Source: Holophagales bacterium (lineage in GTDB: Bacteria > Acidobacteriota > Thermoanaerobaculia > UBA5066). Taken from it: 64,000 bases of DNA. The translations under genes were made by a program, and so were the position numbers. Below, one piece after another: positions 1 to 7,563 of the stretch; position 1 is the first letter of the stretch, and each line of letters starts with the position of its first letter. The notes beneath the pieces were generated by a model. The model saw nothing but the letters and a program-made list of their open reading frames with translations. It did not search any database and was not told the DNA's origin. The stretch lies in the NCBI GenBank assembly GCA_016716705.1, contig JADJVF010000014.1, positions 62,001 to 126,000 on the forward strand, in the 5' to 3' direction.

Positions 1-367
1 TCCACCCACGATGGCGACGGCGTGCTCGCGGGCGGCCGCCCGGAACCCGTCGAGGAACCCGTCGAGCCAGGCCACCGGGGTCTGTCGCGGAAGGCCGAGC
101 GTCAGGAGCGCGTGGAGGGGCGTCGCCCCCATCGCGGCGAGGTCGGAGAGGTTGACGTTCAGCGCCTTGCGACCGACCAGATAGGGGTCCGTCCCGGAGG
201 TGAAGTCCTCTCCTTCGACGAGGGCGTCCGTGCAGACGGCCAGCGCCGGCGGGCGCGGCGAGGACGGCGGCGTCGTCGCCGACGCCCACCTTCACGTCCC
301 GGCGGCGCGTCGCGAAGAGGCGCTCGAAGCGGCGAAGGAGATCGTTCTCGGGCGGGAGCGTTTTCAT
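1..367 (-). CDS. thiL: Thiamine-monophosphate kinase, N-terminal part (frameshifted; runs off the window)
   Basis: ThiL phosphorylates thiamine monophosphate to thiamine diphosphate in the cytoplasm. Only about the first 120 codons are in the window. From the ATG at 367 the frame gives the conserved metal/ATP block GVGDDAAVL; it must then shift near 244-255 to continue as LAVCTDALVEG and NLSDLAAMGATPLHALL, the next two family blocks. One extra base (or two missing) in a G/C-rich stretch explains this, most likely a sequence error. The ATG overlaps the lon stop codon (ATGA at 364-367), so thiL is the last visible gene of the flippase-nrdR-hsp20-lon operon. The family is clear; whether the break is real is not. 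Confidence 0.8.
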   Translation of the reverse strand, partial: MKTLPPENDLLRRFERLFATRRRDVKVGVGDDAAVLAAPAGAGRLHGRPRRRRGLHLRDGPLSGRSQGAERQPLRPRRDGGDAPPRAPDARPSATDPGGLARRVPRRVPGGRPRARRRHRGW

Positions 368-2772
368 GCCGGCTTCCTCCGAGTGGCCTTCGTCCGGCGG
401 GGCTCTGCGGCCCGCACCTTACGTGGCCGGATGAGCGCCGCCTCGAGGACCTGCTCGGCGCGCTCGACGAAGACGAACTTCAGGTCGCGGCGAAGGTCTT
501 CCGGGATTTCCGCGAGGTCCCGCTCGTTGCGGGAGGGGAGGACGATCGTCGTGATGCCCGCGCGGCGGGCGGCGAGCGCCTTTTCCTTCAGTCCGCCGAT
601 CGGAAGCACCTCGCCGCGGAGCGTGATCTCGCCCGTCATCGCGAGGTCCCGCCTCACGGGCGTTCCGGTGAAGGCGGAGACCATCGCGGTGAGCATCGTC
701 ACGCCGGCCGACGGCCCGTCCTTCGGGATCGCTCCCTCGGGAACGTGGACGTGGACGTCGTGCGTCTCGAAGAACCCGGGGGAGAGGCCCAGCTCCTTCG
801 ACCGCGACCGCAGGAGCGTGAGCGCCGCCTGGGCCGACTCCTTCATGACGTCGCCGAGCTGGCCCGTCAGCTGCAGGCGCCCCTTTCCCTTCAGGGCGCG
901 GGCCTCGACGATCAGGACGTCGCCGCCGACCGCCGTCCAGGCGAGGCCGGTCGCCGCGCCCACCTCGTCGCGGGTGAGCGCCTCGTCGCTGCGGAACCTC
1001 GGCACCCCGAGGAGCTCGCGTACGAGGGCCGGCGTCATCTTCACGGCCCGGGTGTCACCGGAGGCGATCCGCACGGCCACTTTCCGGCAGCAGCTCCCGA
1101 TCTCCCTCTCGAGGTTCCGGAGGCCCGCCTCCCGGGTGTACTCCTCGATCACGGTCCGGAGGGCGTCCTCGGGAAACGCGAGCCCCTTCGCCGTGAGGCC
1201 GTTCTCCTTGAGCTGCTTCGGGACGAGGTGCCGTGTCGCGATGGCGAGCTTCTCCTCGAGCGTGTATCCGGAGAGCCGGATGACCTCCATGCGGTCGAGG
1301 AATGCGGGCTGGATCGTGTCGAGAACGTTGGCGGTCGTGATGAAGAGGACCTTCGAGAGGTCGTACGGAACGCCGAGGTAGTGGTCGCGGAAGGCGCGGT
1401 TCTGCTCGGGGTCGAGGACCTCGAGGAGCGCCGAGGACGGGTCTCCGCGGAAGTCGGCGCCGATCTTGTCGACCTCGTCGAGGATGAAGACGGGGTTGGA
1501 CGTGGCGGCCTGGTTGATCCCCTGGACGATCCGTCCGGGGAGCGCTCCGACGTACGTCCGCCGGTGCCCGCGGATCTCGGCCTCGTCGCGGACGCCCCCG
1601 AGCGACATCTGGATGAACTTCCGGTCGAGGGAGCGGGCGATCGACTTCCCGAGGGAGGTCTTTCCGACGCCGGGAGGACCCACGAAGCAGAGGATCGGGC
1701 CCTTGCTGTCGGGTGCGAGCTTCCGGACCGCGAGGAACTCGAGGATCCGCTCCTTGGGCTTCTCGAGGCCGTGGTGGTCCTCGTCGAGGATCGTCCGGGC
1801 CCGCGTCAGCTCGAGGTTGTCCTGGGAGAAGACGCCCCAGGGGAGACCGGTGATCCAGTCGAGGAACGTCCGGATCATCGCCGTCTCGGCCGAGTCGGGG
1901 TTGCTTCGCTCCAGCCGCTTGAGCTGCTTGTCCACCTCCTCACGGGCCTCGGGAGGAAGGGACTTGCCCTCGAGCTTCTTCCGGTACTGCTCGACCTCCT
2001 CGGCGACGTCGTCGGTGACGCCGAGCTCCTGCTGGATCGCCTTGAGCTGCTGCCTCAGGAAGTACTCGCGCTGGCTCTTGTCGATCTCGCCCCGCGCCAT
2101 CCCCGAGATCTCCTGCTGCACGGTCAGGACGCGGATCTCGCGCCGCAGGATCTCGAGAACCGCCTTCAGCCTCTCGACGCCAGGGAGGGTCTCGAGGATC
2201 TTCTGCGCCTCGTCGAGCTTCAGGTCGAGGTTCGAGGCGGCGAGGTCGGCGAGGCGGGCCGGGTCGTCGAGGCCCGCGGCGACGAGCATGACCTCGGGCG
2301 AGATCGTCTTGCCCAGTCCCACGGCCTTCTCGAGGCCTTCCTTCACGGCGCGCAGGAGGGCTTCGACCTCTTCCGTGGCGGAGTGCGCGGGCTCGGGCTC
2401 CGGAATTCTCACCGCCTTGGCGCGGAGTGACGGGCTCTCCTGTACGTACCCGTCGACGCGGACCCGCGAGAGGCCCTGGACGAGGAGGCGGATCCGGCCG
2501 TCGGGAAGCTTGAGCATCCGCATCACCGCGGCTGCCGTCCCCGTCTCGTAGAGGTCCCCCGGGCCGGGCTCCTCCACGGAAGGGTCTTTCTGGGCGAGGA
2601 GGAGGAGGATCCGCTGCTCGGCGAGGGCGGCGTCGACCGCGGCGATCGACTTCTCCCGCGACACGGAGAGCGGAACGATGACGTAAGGAAAGAGGACGAC
2701 GTCCTTCAGGGGGAGGACCGGCAGAAGGTCCGGGATCTGGACGGAGTCGGCGTTCGCGGTCTCGTCCGCCAT
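364..2772 (-). CDS. lon: ATP-dependent protease Lon
   Basis: Cytoplasmic AAA+ serine protease that degrades misfolded and regulatory proteins. 802 residues, close to the usual 780-820. The N-terminal substrate-binding domain covers roughly residues 12-210 (PVLPLKDVVLFP), followed by a coiled helical part (YFLRQQLKAIQQELG). Walker A GPPGVGKT lies near residue 365 and Walker B is FILDEVDKIG. The C-terminal protease domain has the catalytic Ser in KDGPSAGVTM (about residue 688) and the dyad Lys in GGLKEKALAARRAG. I start it at ATG 2772 because the open frame upstream of that only mirrors hsp20. It follows hsp20 by five bases and ends on the thiL start, so it sits in a proteostasis operon. Confidence 0.97.
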   Translation of the reverse strand: MADETANADSVQIPDLLPVLPLKDVVLFPYVIVPLSVSREKSIAAVDAALAEQRILLLLAQKDPSVEEPGPGDLYETGTAAAVMRMLKLPDGRIRLLVQGLSRVRVDGYVQESPSLRAKAVRIPEPEPAHSATEEVEALLRAVKEGLEKAVGLGKTISPEVMLVAAGLDDPARLADLAASNLDLKLDEAQKILETLPGVERLKAVLEILRREIRVLTVQQEISGMARGEIDKSQREYFLRQQLKAIQQELGVTDDVAEEVEQYRKKLEGKSLPPEAREEVDKQLKRLERSNPDSAETAMIRTFLDWITGLPWGVFSQDNLELTRARTILDEDHHGLEKPKERILEFLAVRKLAPDSKGPILCFVGPPGVGKTSLGKSIARSLDRKFIQMSLGGVRDEAEIRGHRRTYVGALPGRIVQGINQAATSNPVFILDEVDKIGADFRGDPSSALLEVLDPEQNRAFRDHYLGVPYDLSKVLFITTANVLDTIQPAFLDRMEVIRLSGYTLEEKLAIATRHLVPKQLKENGLTAKGLAFPEDALRTVIEEYTREAGLRNLEREIGSCCRKVAVRIASGDTRAVKMTPALVRELLGVPRFRSDEALTRDEVGAATGLAWTAVGGDVLIVEARALKGKGRLQLTGQLGDVMKESAQAALTLLRSRSKELGLSPGFFETHDVHVHVPEGAIPKDGPSAGVTMLTAMVSAFTGTPVRRDLAMTGEITLRGEVLPIGGLKEKALAARRAGITTIVLPSRNERDLAEIPEDLRRDLKFVFVERAEQVLEAALIRPRKVRAAEPRRTKATRRKPA

Positions 2773-2777
2773 CCCGT

Positions 2778-3191
2778 TCACTTCTTCTCCCCGCTCCGGG
2801 CCGGCCGGATCGGGATCGTCCGGTGCCGGATCGCCGGGCGGCGCGGGATCTCGAGCGTCAGGAGACCGTCGGCGTACGAGGCGGCGGCGCCGTCGGGGTC
2901 GAGCTCGTCCGGGAGCTCCACGAGGCGTTCGAAGGGTCCGGAGGCTCGCTCCACGCAGAGGAACGTCCCGTGCGTGCGCTCGGTCGGGCGCCTCTCGCCG
3001 CGGACGGCGACGACCCTGCCGGCGACGTCGACTCTCACGGTGTCGGGCTCGGTTCCCGGGATCTCGAAAACGAGGCGCCAGCCGTGGGCGTGCTCGACGA
3101 CGTCGACGGGGGGGAGGTGGGGCGGGGGAGCACCCGGGTCGCCTGCGCCGTAGCCGAAGGCCCATCGGGCCGGAGGGCGTCCTTTCGTCAT
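2778..3191 (-). CDS. Small heat-shock protein, Hsp20/alpha-crystallin family
   Basis: A 137-residue holdase chaperone of the IbpA/Hsp20 type that binds unfolding proteins without ATP. The alpha-crystallin domain spans about residues 28-125: WRLVFEIPGTEPDTVRVDVAGRVVAVRGER, then the strand LVELPDELDPDGAAASYADGLLTLEIPRR with the conserved A-x-x-x-n-G-v-L pattern (written ASYADGLLTL here). The short N-terminal arm is Pro/Gly-rich. Its ATG overlaps the nrdR stop by four bases and lon starts five bases after its stop, so the chaperone and the protease are translationally coupled, which fits a joint stress role. No CIRCE-type element is visible in front of it. Confidence 0.93.
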   Translation of the reverse strand: MTKGRPPARWAFGYGAGDPGAPPPHLPPVDVVEHAHGWRLVFEIPGTEPDTVRVDVAGRVVAVRGERRPTERTHGTFLCVERASGPFERLVELPDELDPDGAAASYADGLLTLEIPRRPAIRHRTIPIRPARSGEKK

Positions 3192-3667
3192 CGGATCCTC
3201 CGTGCTGGGTCGCGTGCGTCGGACAGGAGGGTCTCGACCTCCTCCACGAAGTCGCCCGCGTCCTCGAAGCGCCTGTAGACGGAAGCGAACCTAACGAAGG
3301 CGACCTGGTCGACTTCCCTGAGACGGTCCATGAGGTGGGCCCCGATCTCCCCTGTCTTCAGCTCGCGCGGCTCGCGAGTGGGGAAGAGCCCCTCCACCTC
3401 GTCGCAGAGGGCCTCGAGCCGCGACGGCTCCACCGGCCGCTTCTCGCAGGCCCTGCGGAGGCCCCTGAGGATCTTCGCGCGGTCGAACTCCTCGCGCCTC
3501 CCGTCGCTCTTGACGACGACGAGCGGCGCTTCCTCGACGCGTTCGTAGGACGTGAACCTCCGCTGGCAGGCGAGGCACTCGCGCCGCCGGCGGATCACCT
3601 CGCCTTCCCGGCTCTCGCGGGAATCGACGACCTTGTCGGCGACGCCGCCGCAGAAGGGACACTTCAC
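3188..3667 (-). CDS. nrdR: Transcriptional repressor NrdR
   Basis: NrdR is a nucleotide-sensing repressor of ribonucleotide reductase genes. 159 residues, the usual length. The N-terminal zinc ribbon has the four ligands in CPFCGG and CLACQRRFTSYER, and the ATP-cone domain follows from about residue 49 (VVKSDGRREEFDRAKILRGLRRACEKRPV) to FVRFASVYRRFED. The start is GTG at 3667, which overlaps the TGA of the upstream flippase-like gene (GTGA). No NrdR boxes or nrd genes are visible nearby, so its targets lie outside this window. Placing nrdR with lon and hsp20 in one operon is not the more common nrdR-nusB or nrdR-rib arrangement. Confidence 0.96.
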   Translation of the reverse strand: MKCPFCGGVADKVVDSRESREGEVIRRRRECLACQRRFTSYERVEEAPLVVVKSDGRREEFDRAKILRGLRRACEKRPVEPSRLEALCDEVEGLFPTREPRELKTGEIGAHLMDRLREVDQVAFVRFASVYRRFEDAGDFVEEVETLLSDARDPARRIR

Positions 3668-4722
3668 GAGGAAAGACTACTCCCGCCCGGGCCGGGATCG
3701 TTGGGAGCGCCTGCCGCGAGGCGCCGGAGAGTCAGTCCGCTGGCGGCGAGGAACGCGACGCCCGCGAGGGTGACCGGGACGAAGGCGATGGCGTGGGTCG
3801 CGAGCGCCGTGGCGGCTGCGGGCGCGGCGGCGACGCCGTAGAAGCCGGTCAGGGAGTAGGCGACCGCCGTGTGATAGCCGCCGACGCCGCCCGGCGTCGG
3901 GATGGCGAGGCCGAGGACGCCCCACGTCAGAACGAAGAAGAACGCCGGAAACGGCAGGACCACCTCGAACGCTCTCGCCACCGAGTAGAACTGGAGGACG
4001 TTGAGGAGCCACATGACGAGCGTGGAGGCGCTCATGACGGCCACGTCGCTGCCCGTGCGGATCGAGGCGAGCCCGCCGAGGAACGAGCGCAGGAGAGCGA
4101 CGACGCGGGCCGCGATCCGGGTCGGGAGCCGGCGCTCGAGAGGGCCGAGGACCCGGTCGGCCAGGTGCGGCCGGGCCGCCAGGAGTCCGAGTCCGGCGAA
4201 GACGACGAGCGTCGCTGCGCCGAGGAGGAACGCGGAACGCCGGAGAAGCTCGAGCCTGCCGTGAGCCTCCGCGGAGAGATCGGCCGGCGCCCAGCCGCCG
4301 ACGGCGTAGACGACGAACAGGAGGACGACCGCGACGAGGTCGATGAGCCGCTCCACGGCGATGGAGGCGAGGGCGGGCGCGAAGGGGAGGCCCGTCCTGC
4401 GGGAGAGGACGGCCGGCCGGACGATCTCCCCGGCCCGGGCGGGGAGGAGCACGGACGCCGCGAACCCGATGCAGGTCGCCGAGAACGCCTCGCGCTGGGA
4501 GATGTGCTGCACGTGGTGGAGAAGCCGCGTCCACCGCCACGAGCGGAAGGGGAAGTTGAAGAAGGTGATCGCCAGGGCGAGCGCGAGCCAGCCCGGGTGA
4601 GCGGCCGAGAGGGTCTTCGTCAGCTCTCCCAGGTCGAGATTCCGGAAGAAGAGCCAGAGGAGAAGCGCGGCCAGCCCCAGGGAGACGGATATCCGGAGCG
4701 CATTCGCGGCGGTCTTCGTCAC
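3664..4722 (-). CDS. Flippase-like integral membrane protein (LPG_synthase_TM / UPF0104 family)
   Basis: About 352 residues, mostly hydrophobic helices: LGLAALLLWLFFRNLDL at the N terminus, then ALALAITFFNFPFRSWRW, a loop with RAGEIVRPAVLSRRTGLPFAPALASIAVERLIDL (the family signature A-G-E-x-x-R-P and E-R-x-x-D), and further helices up to HAIAFVPVTLAGVAFLAA. The family includes the flippase half of MprF and proteins near glycolipid and hopanoid genes; the lipid substrate here cannot be told. The start is GTG 4722, since the frame upstream of this has no hydrophobic or conserved content. It is the first gene of the minus-strand operon and is divergent from the deacetylase-like gene at 4776. Confidence 0.85.
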   Translation of the reverse strand: MTKTAANALRISVSLGLAALLLWLFFRNLDLGELTKTLSAAHPGWLALALAITFFNFPFRSWRWTRLLHHVQHISQREAFSATCIGFAASVLLPARAGEIVRPAVLSRRTGLPFAPALASIAVERLIDLVAVVLLFVVYAVGGWAPADLSAEAHGRLELLRRSAFLLGAATLVVFAGLGLLAARPHLADRVLGPLERRLPTRIAARVVALLRSFLGGLASIRTGSDVAVMSASTLVMWLLNVLQFYSVARAFEVVLPFPAFFFVLTWGVLGLAIPTPGGVGGYHTAVAYSLTGFYGVAAAPAAATALATHAIAFVPVTLAGVAFLAASGLTLRRLAAGAPNDPGPGGSSLSS

Positions 4723-4728
4723 GGACGA

Positions 4729-4767
4729 ATGGTAATGCACGGATCCTGCGGATCCCTGTCGTATAAG
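4729..4767. promoter_or_regulatory. Divergent promoter region between the flippase-like and HDAC-like genes, with a GGATCC dyad
   Basis: On the minus strand a -10-like TACCAT (4729-4734) ends six bases before the GTG at 4722; on the plus strand TATAAG (4762-4767) ends eight bases before the GTG at 4776. Between them lies GGATCC-TGC-GGATCC (4741-4755), a perfect dyad that could be an operator for both sides. No good -35 hexamers are visible. Both genes would have leaderless messages if these -10 boxes are real. Confidence 0.4.
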
Positions 4768-4775
4768 GACCTCCG

Positions 4776-5753
4776 GTGACGGACCAGCTGCGCCTCTACC
4801 ATGACCCCCTCGTCCTCCGGCACGGGACCGGGGAGTTCCATCCCGAGGGGCCGCGGAGGGTTGCCGCGGTCGTGAGGGCCCTCGAGAACGGGGGATTCCC
4901 GATGCGTCGGCCCCCGTCGCCGGAGCGGACCCGGGCCTCGATCTCCCTCGTCCACGACCCCGGCTATGTCGAACGGTTCCGCGATACGGCCTCCCTCGGG
5001 CCGGACGAGGCCGACCTTCCATTCACTCTCTTCGACTCCCCGGACAACCCGATGTCCCGATCGACCTTCGACGTCGCCGAGCGGACCGTCGGGCTGGTGA
5101 TCGCAGCGGTCGACGACGTGATGACGGGAACGGCGCGGCGCGGTTTCGTCGTGACGCGACCGCCCGGGCACCATGCCCGGGCCGCGGCGGCGATGGGCTT
5201 CTGCTTCTTCAACGCCGTCGCCGTGGCGGCACGGGACGCCCAGCGGCGGTACGGCGCCGGGCGGGTCCTGGTGGCCGACTTCGACGTCCACCACGGAAAC
5301 GGGACACAGGAGACGTTCTGGGAAGACGGAAGCGTCGCGTACCTGTCCGTTCACCGCTACCCGTTCTACCCGGGGACCGGGGGCCCTGGCGAAACGGGAT
5401 CCGGACCGGGGCTCGGCCTGACGGTCAACGCGCCGCTCGAGGCCGGCGCGGGAGACGAGACCTACGCCGGGAGATTCGAGTCGGCTCTGGACGGCCTCCT
5501 CCGCCGTTTCCGGCCCGAGCTGGTCCTCGTGAGCGCCGGTTTCGACGCCCACCGCCGGGATCCTCTCGGCGGGATGGGCCTGTCCGGGGAGGGCTATGGC
5601 CGGATGACGCGGGCGCTCGCAGCGGCCGCGGACACCTTCGCATCCGGACGCCTCGTTTCGGTTCTCGAGGGGGGGTACGACCCGGTCGGAACGGCCGAAG
5701 GGGCGCTCGCCCACGCCAGGGTTCTGGCCGAATCCGCCGAACCCCAGCATTGA
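4776..5753 (+). CDS. Histone deacetylase family protein (acetylpolyamine amidohydrolase / AcuC-like)
   Basis: A 325-residue zinc-dependent deacylase of the arginase/deacetylase fold, probably acting on acetylated lysines or acetylpolyamines in the cytoplasm. Seen in order: FHPEGPRRV near the N terminus, RPPGHHA (the paired active-site His, about residue 131), the metal ligands in DFDVHHGNG (about 168), SAGFDAHRRDPL with the third Asp ligand, and EGGYD carrying the conserved Tyr near residue 298. All key residues are intact. The start is GTG 4776 with no ribosome binding site but a -10-like TATAAG eight bases before it. The natural substrate cannot be read from the sequence. Confidence 0.92.
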   Translation: MTDQLRLYHDPLVLRHGTGEFHPEGPRRVAAVVRALENGGFPMRRPPSPERTRASISLVHDPGYVERFRDTASLGPDEADLPFTLFDSPDNPMSRSTFDVAERTVGLVIAAVDDVMTGTARRGFVVTRPPGHHARAAAAMGFCFFNAVAVAARDAQRRYGAGRVLVADFDVHHGNGTQETFWEDGSVAYLSVHRYPFYPGTGGPGETGSGPGLGLTVNAPLEAGAGDETYAGRFESALDGLLRRFRPELVLVSAGFDAHRRDPLGGMGLSGEGYGRMTRALAAAADTFASGRLVSVLEGGYDPVGTAEGALAHARVLAESAEPQH

Positions 5754-5778
5754 CAGGGCTTTGGCCCCCTCCTAGAAT
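5750..5778 (+). promoter_or_regulatory. Sigma-70 type promoter for the Ig-repeat gene
   Basis: A full consensus TTGACA (5750-5755) is separated by 17 bases from TAGAAT (5773-5778). This is the best vegetative promoter in the window. It overlaps the stop codon of the upstream deacetylase gene and would give a leader of about 90 bases before the ATG at 5876, which has a strong ribosome binding site GGGGAGGA at 5862-5869. Confidence 0.75.
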
Positions 5779-5875
5779 CAGCTGCAAAAGATCGAACGTT
5801 CCTGGTTCCCGGACGTCTCCGCGTAGCGGCCGGAAACTGCGAACAGAGACCTCGTGAGCCTGGGGAGGAAGACTG

Positions 5876-7560
5876 ATGAAGCTCAACGCTCTGGTCCTTC
5901 CGGTGATGGCGGCGGTCCTCCTGACGCTTGGCGCGCCCGCGTTCGCGGAGTGCCCGACCGAAGGGTGTCCTGGACAGACCGTCGGGACGATCGAGGTCCC
6001 GGCGGAAGGAGCCCTCGTTTCGGGGTACGTGCGTGTGGCCGGATTCGCGTTGAACGGGAACCTCGTCTCGAACGTCGACCTCTACGTCGACGGTACGGAC
6101 GAGGCGAACCGCGTCACGCCGGCCGGCGGCGCGAACATCAACACGCCGCGCCCCGACGTCATGCAGGCCTTCCCGCAGTACGCGGGAACGCCCGGCGGGG
6201 CTCCCGGCTTCGAGATGTCGTTCCGCGCGGCGAACTACTCGAACGGAACGCACAAGCTCTACGTCCGGATCACCGACGTCACGGGCTGCTGCTACTTCCT
6301 CGCCGCGCGAACGATCCGGATCGACAACGCGCGGAACCAGCCGCCGTTCGGCGTCCTCGACGTCCCGCTCGCGGACTCGTCCATCCACGCCAACGGGGTC
6401 CTCGCGGTCGCCGGCTGGGCGCTCGATGACCGGCGCGTGGAGCACGTCGACGTCTTCATCGACGGTCGTCTCGAGCGCGAGGCCGTCCTCGGCGTGAACC
6501 GCCCCGACGTCGCTGCCTACTACCCGAACGTGCCCGGCGCGACGGACTCCGGCTTCGTGATCTTCATCGACTCGACGCGCCTGACGAACGGCGTCTACAC
6601 GCTCACCGTCAAGGCGACCGACGACCAGGGGCAGCAGGGCCTCATCGGGACCCGCCGGTTCCAGGTGTTCAACAACGCACCCAATCTCCCGCCGTTCGGG
6701 GAGGTCGAGCACCCGCTTCTCCAGGCGACGTGGTTCGGAAACTGCCTGAGCATCCCTGGCGGCCTTCCTTCCGGAGGCGAGATCCGGGATACCCGTTACA
6801 TCATGTTCGTCTCCGGCTGGGCCCTCGACACGTCGATCTACGCCGAGCGCGGCGGCGTCTCGCACGTCTTCCTCGAGATGGACGGAACCGTCCTCAAGGA
6901 CACCCGCGGCGCGTTCGGAACGCTCGGCTGCCGGCGCGAGTACTACCTGAACAACGCTCTCGTCGACTGCTACGGCTTCTACCGGCCCGACGTGAACGTC
7001 TTCTATCCCGGCTTCCCGCAGTCGGCCAATTCCGGGTACTTCTTCGCCGTCGACGTGGGCTACCTCCTGACCGAGATGGGTACAAGGAAGGGAACCACAT
7101 GCTCCAGGTCAAGGCGGCCGACAAGGAGGACAACGTCACCCTCCTGAAGGAGCTGCCGGTCCACCTCGAGTGCGCCACGCAGAACCTCGATCCGTCGCCG
7201 CTGGGCTACGTGGACGACCCGTCGAACTACGAGTTCATCGGCGGGATCTTCCCGGTCTTCGGCTGGGCTCTCGACCTGGACGGTGTCATCCGCGTGCGGG
7301 TCCTGATCGACGGCATCGCGCAGATCGACGCCGTGACCGGGCGCGACTACGCCGAGTACGGTCTTCCGAGCCCCGACGTCGCCGCGATGTACCCGAACTA
7401 CCCGCAGAGGACGATCGCCCGCTGGCGCTTCTACCTCGACACGACCAAGCTCGCGAACTCGGAGCACGACCTCCTCGTGGAGGTCATCGACGGCCGCGGC
7501 AACTACCGCTCGGCGGGAACCCGCCGCTTCATCGTCAACAACAACACGCTCGTCCGCTGA
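5876..7560 (+). CDS. Secreted protein with four Ig-like repeats (one frameshift)
   Basis: About 561 residues once a missing base is restored. A signal peptide (MKLNALVLPVMAAVLLTLGAP, cut near AFA-EC) is followed by four repeats of about 110-165 residues. Each repeat holds a core like VAGWALDDR (VAGFALNGN, VSGWALDTS, VFGWALDLD in the others), then RPDVAAYYPNVP or SPDVAAMYPNYP, and ends with a strand such as GTRRFQVFNN. The last Ig strand occurs as IVNNNTLVR at the C terminus. The frame breaks at about 7078-7082: GAGATGGGTAC lacks one G compared with the frame that continues as GYKEGNHMLQVKAADKED. This looks like a sequencing error in a G run. The role is unknown; an adhesive or structural exported protein is likely. 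It has its own strong promoter and a terminator. Confidence 0.8.
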
Positions 7561-7563
7561 AGC

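Noticed and set aside
22..2430. 802-codon plus-strand open frame opposite lon
   Set aside because: High G+C makes long stop-free frames on the other strand; the translation is Arg/Glu/Gly-rich with no domain, and lon with all motifs lies on the minus strand.
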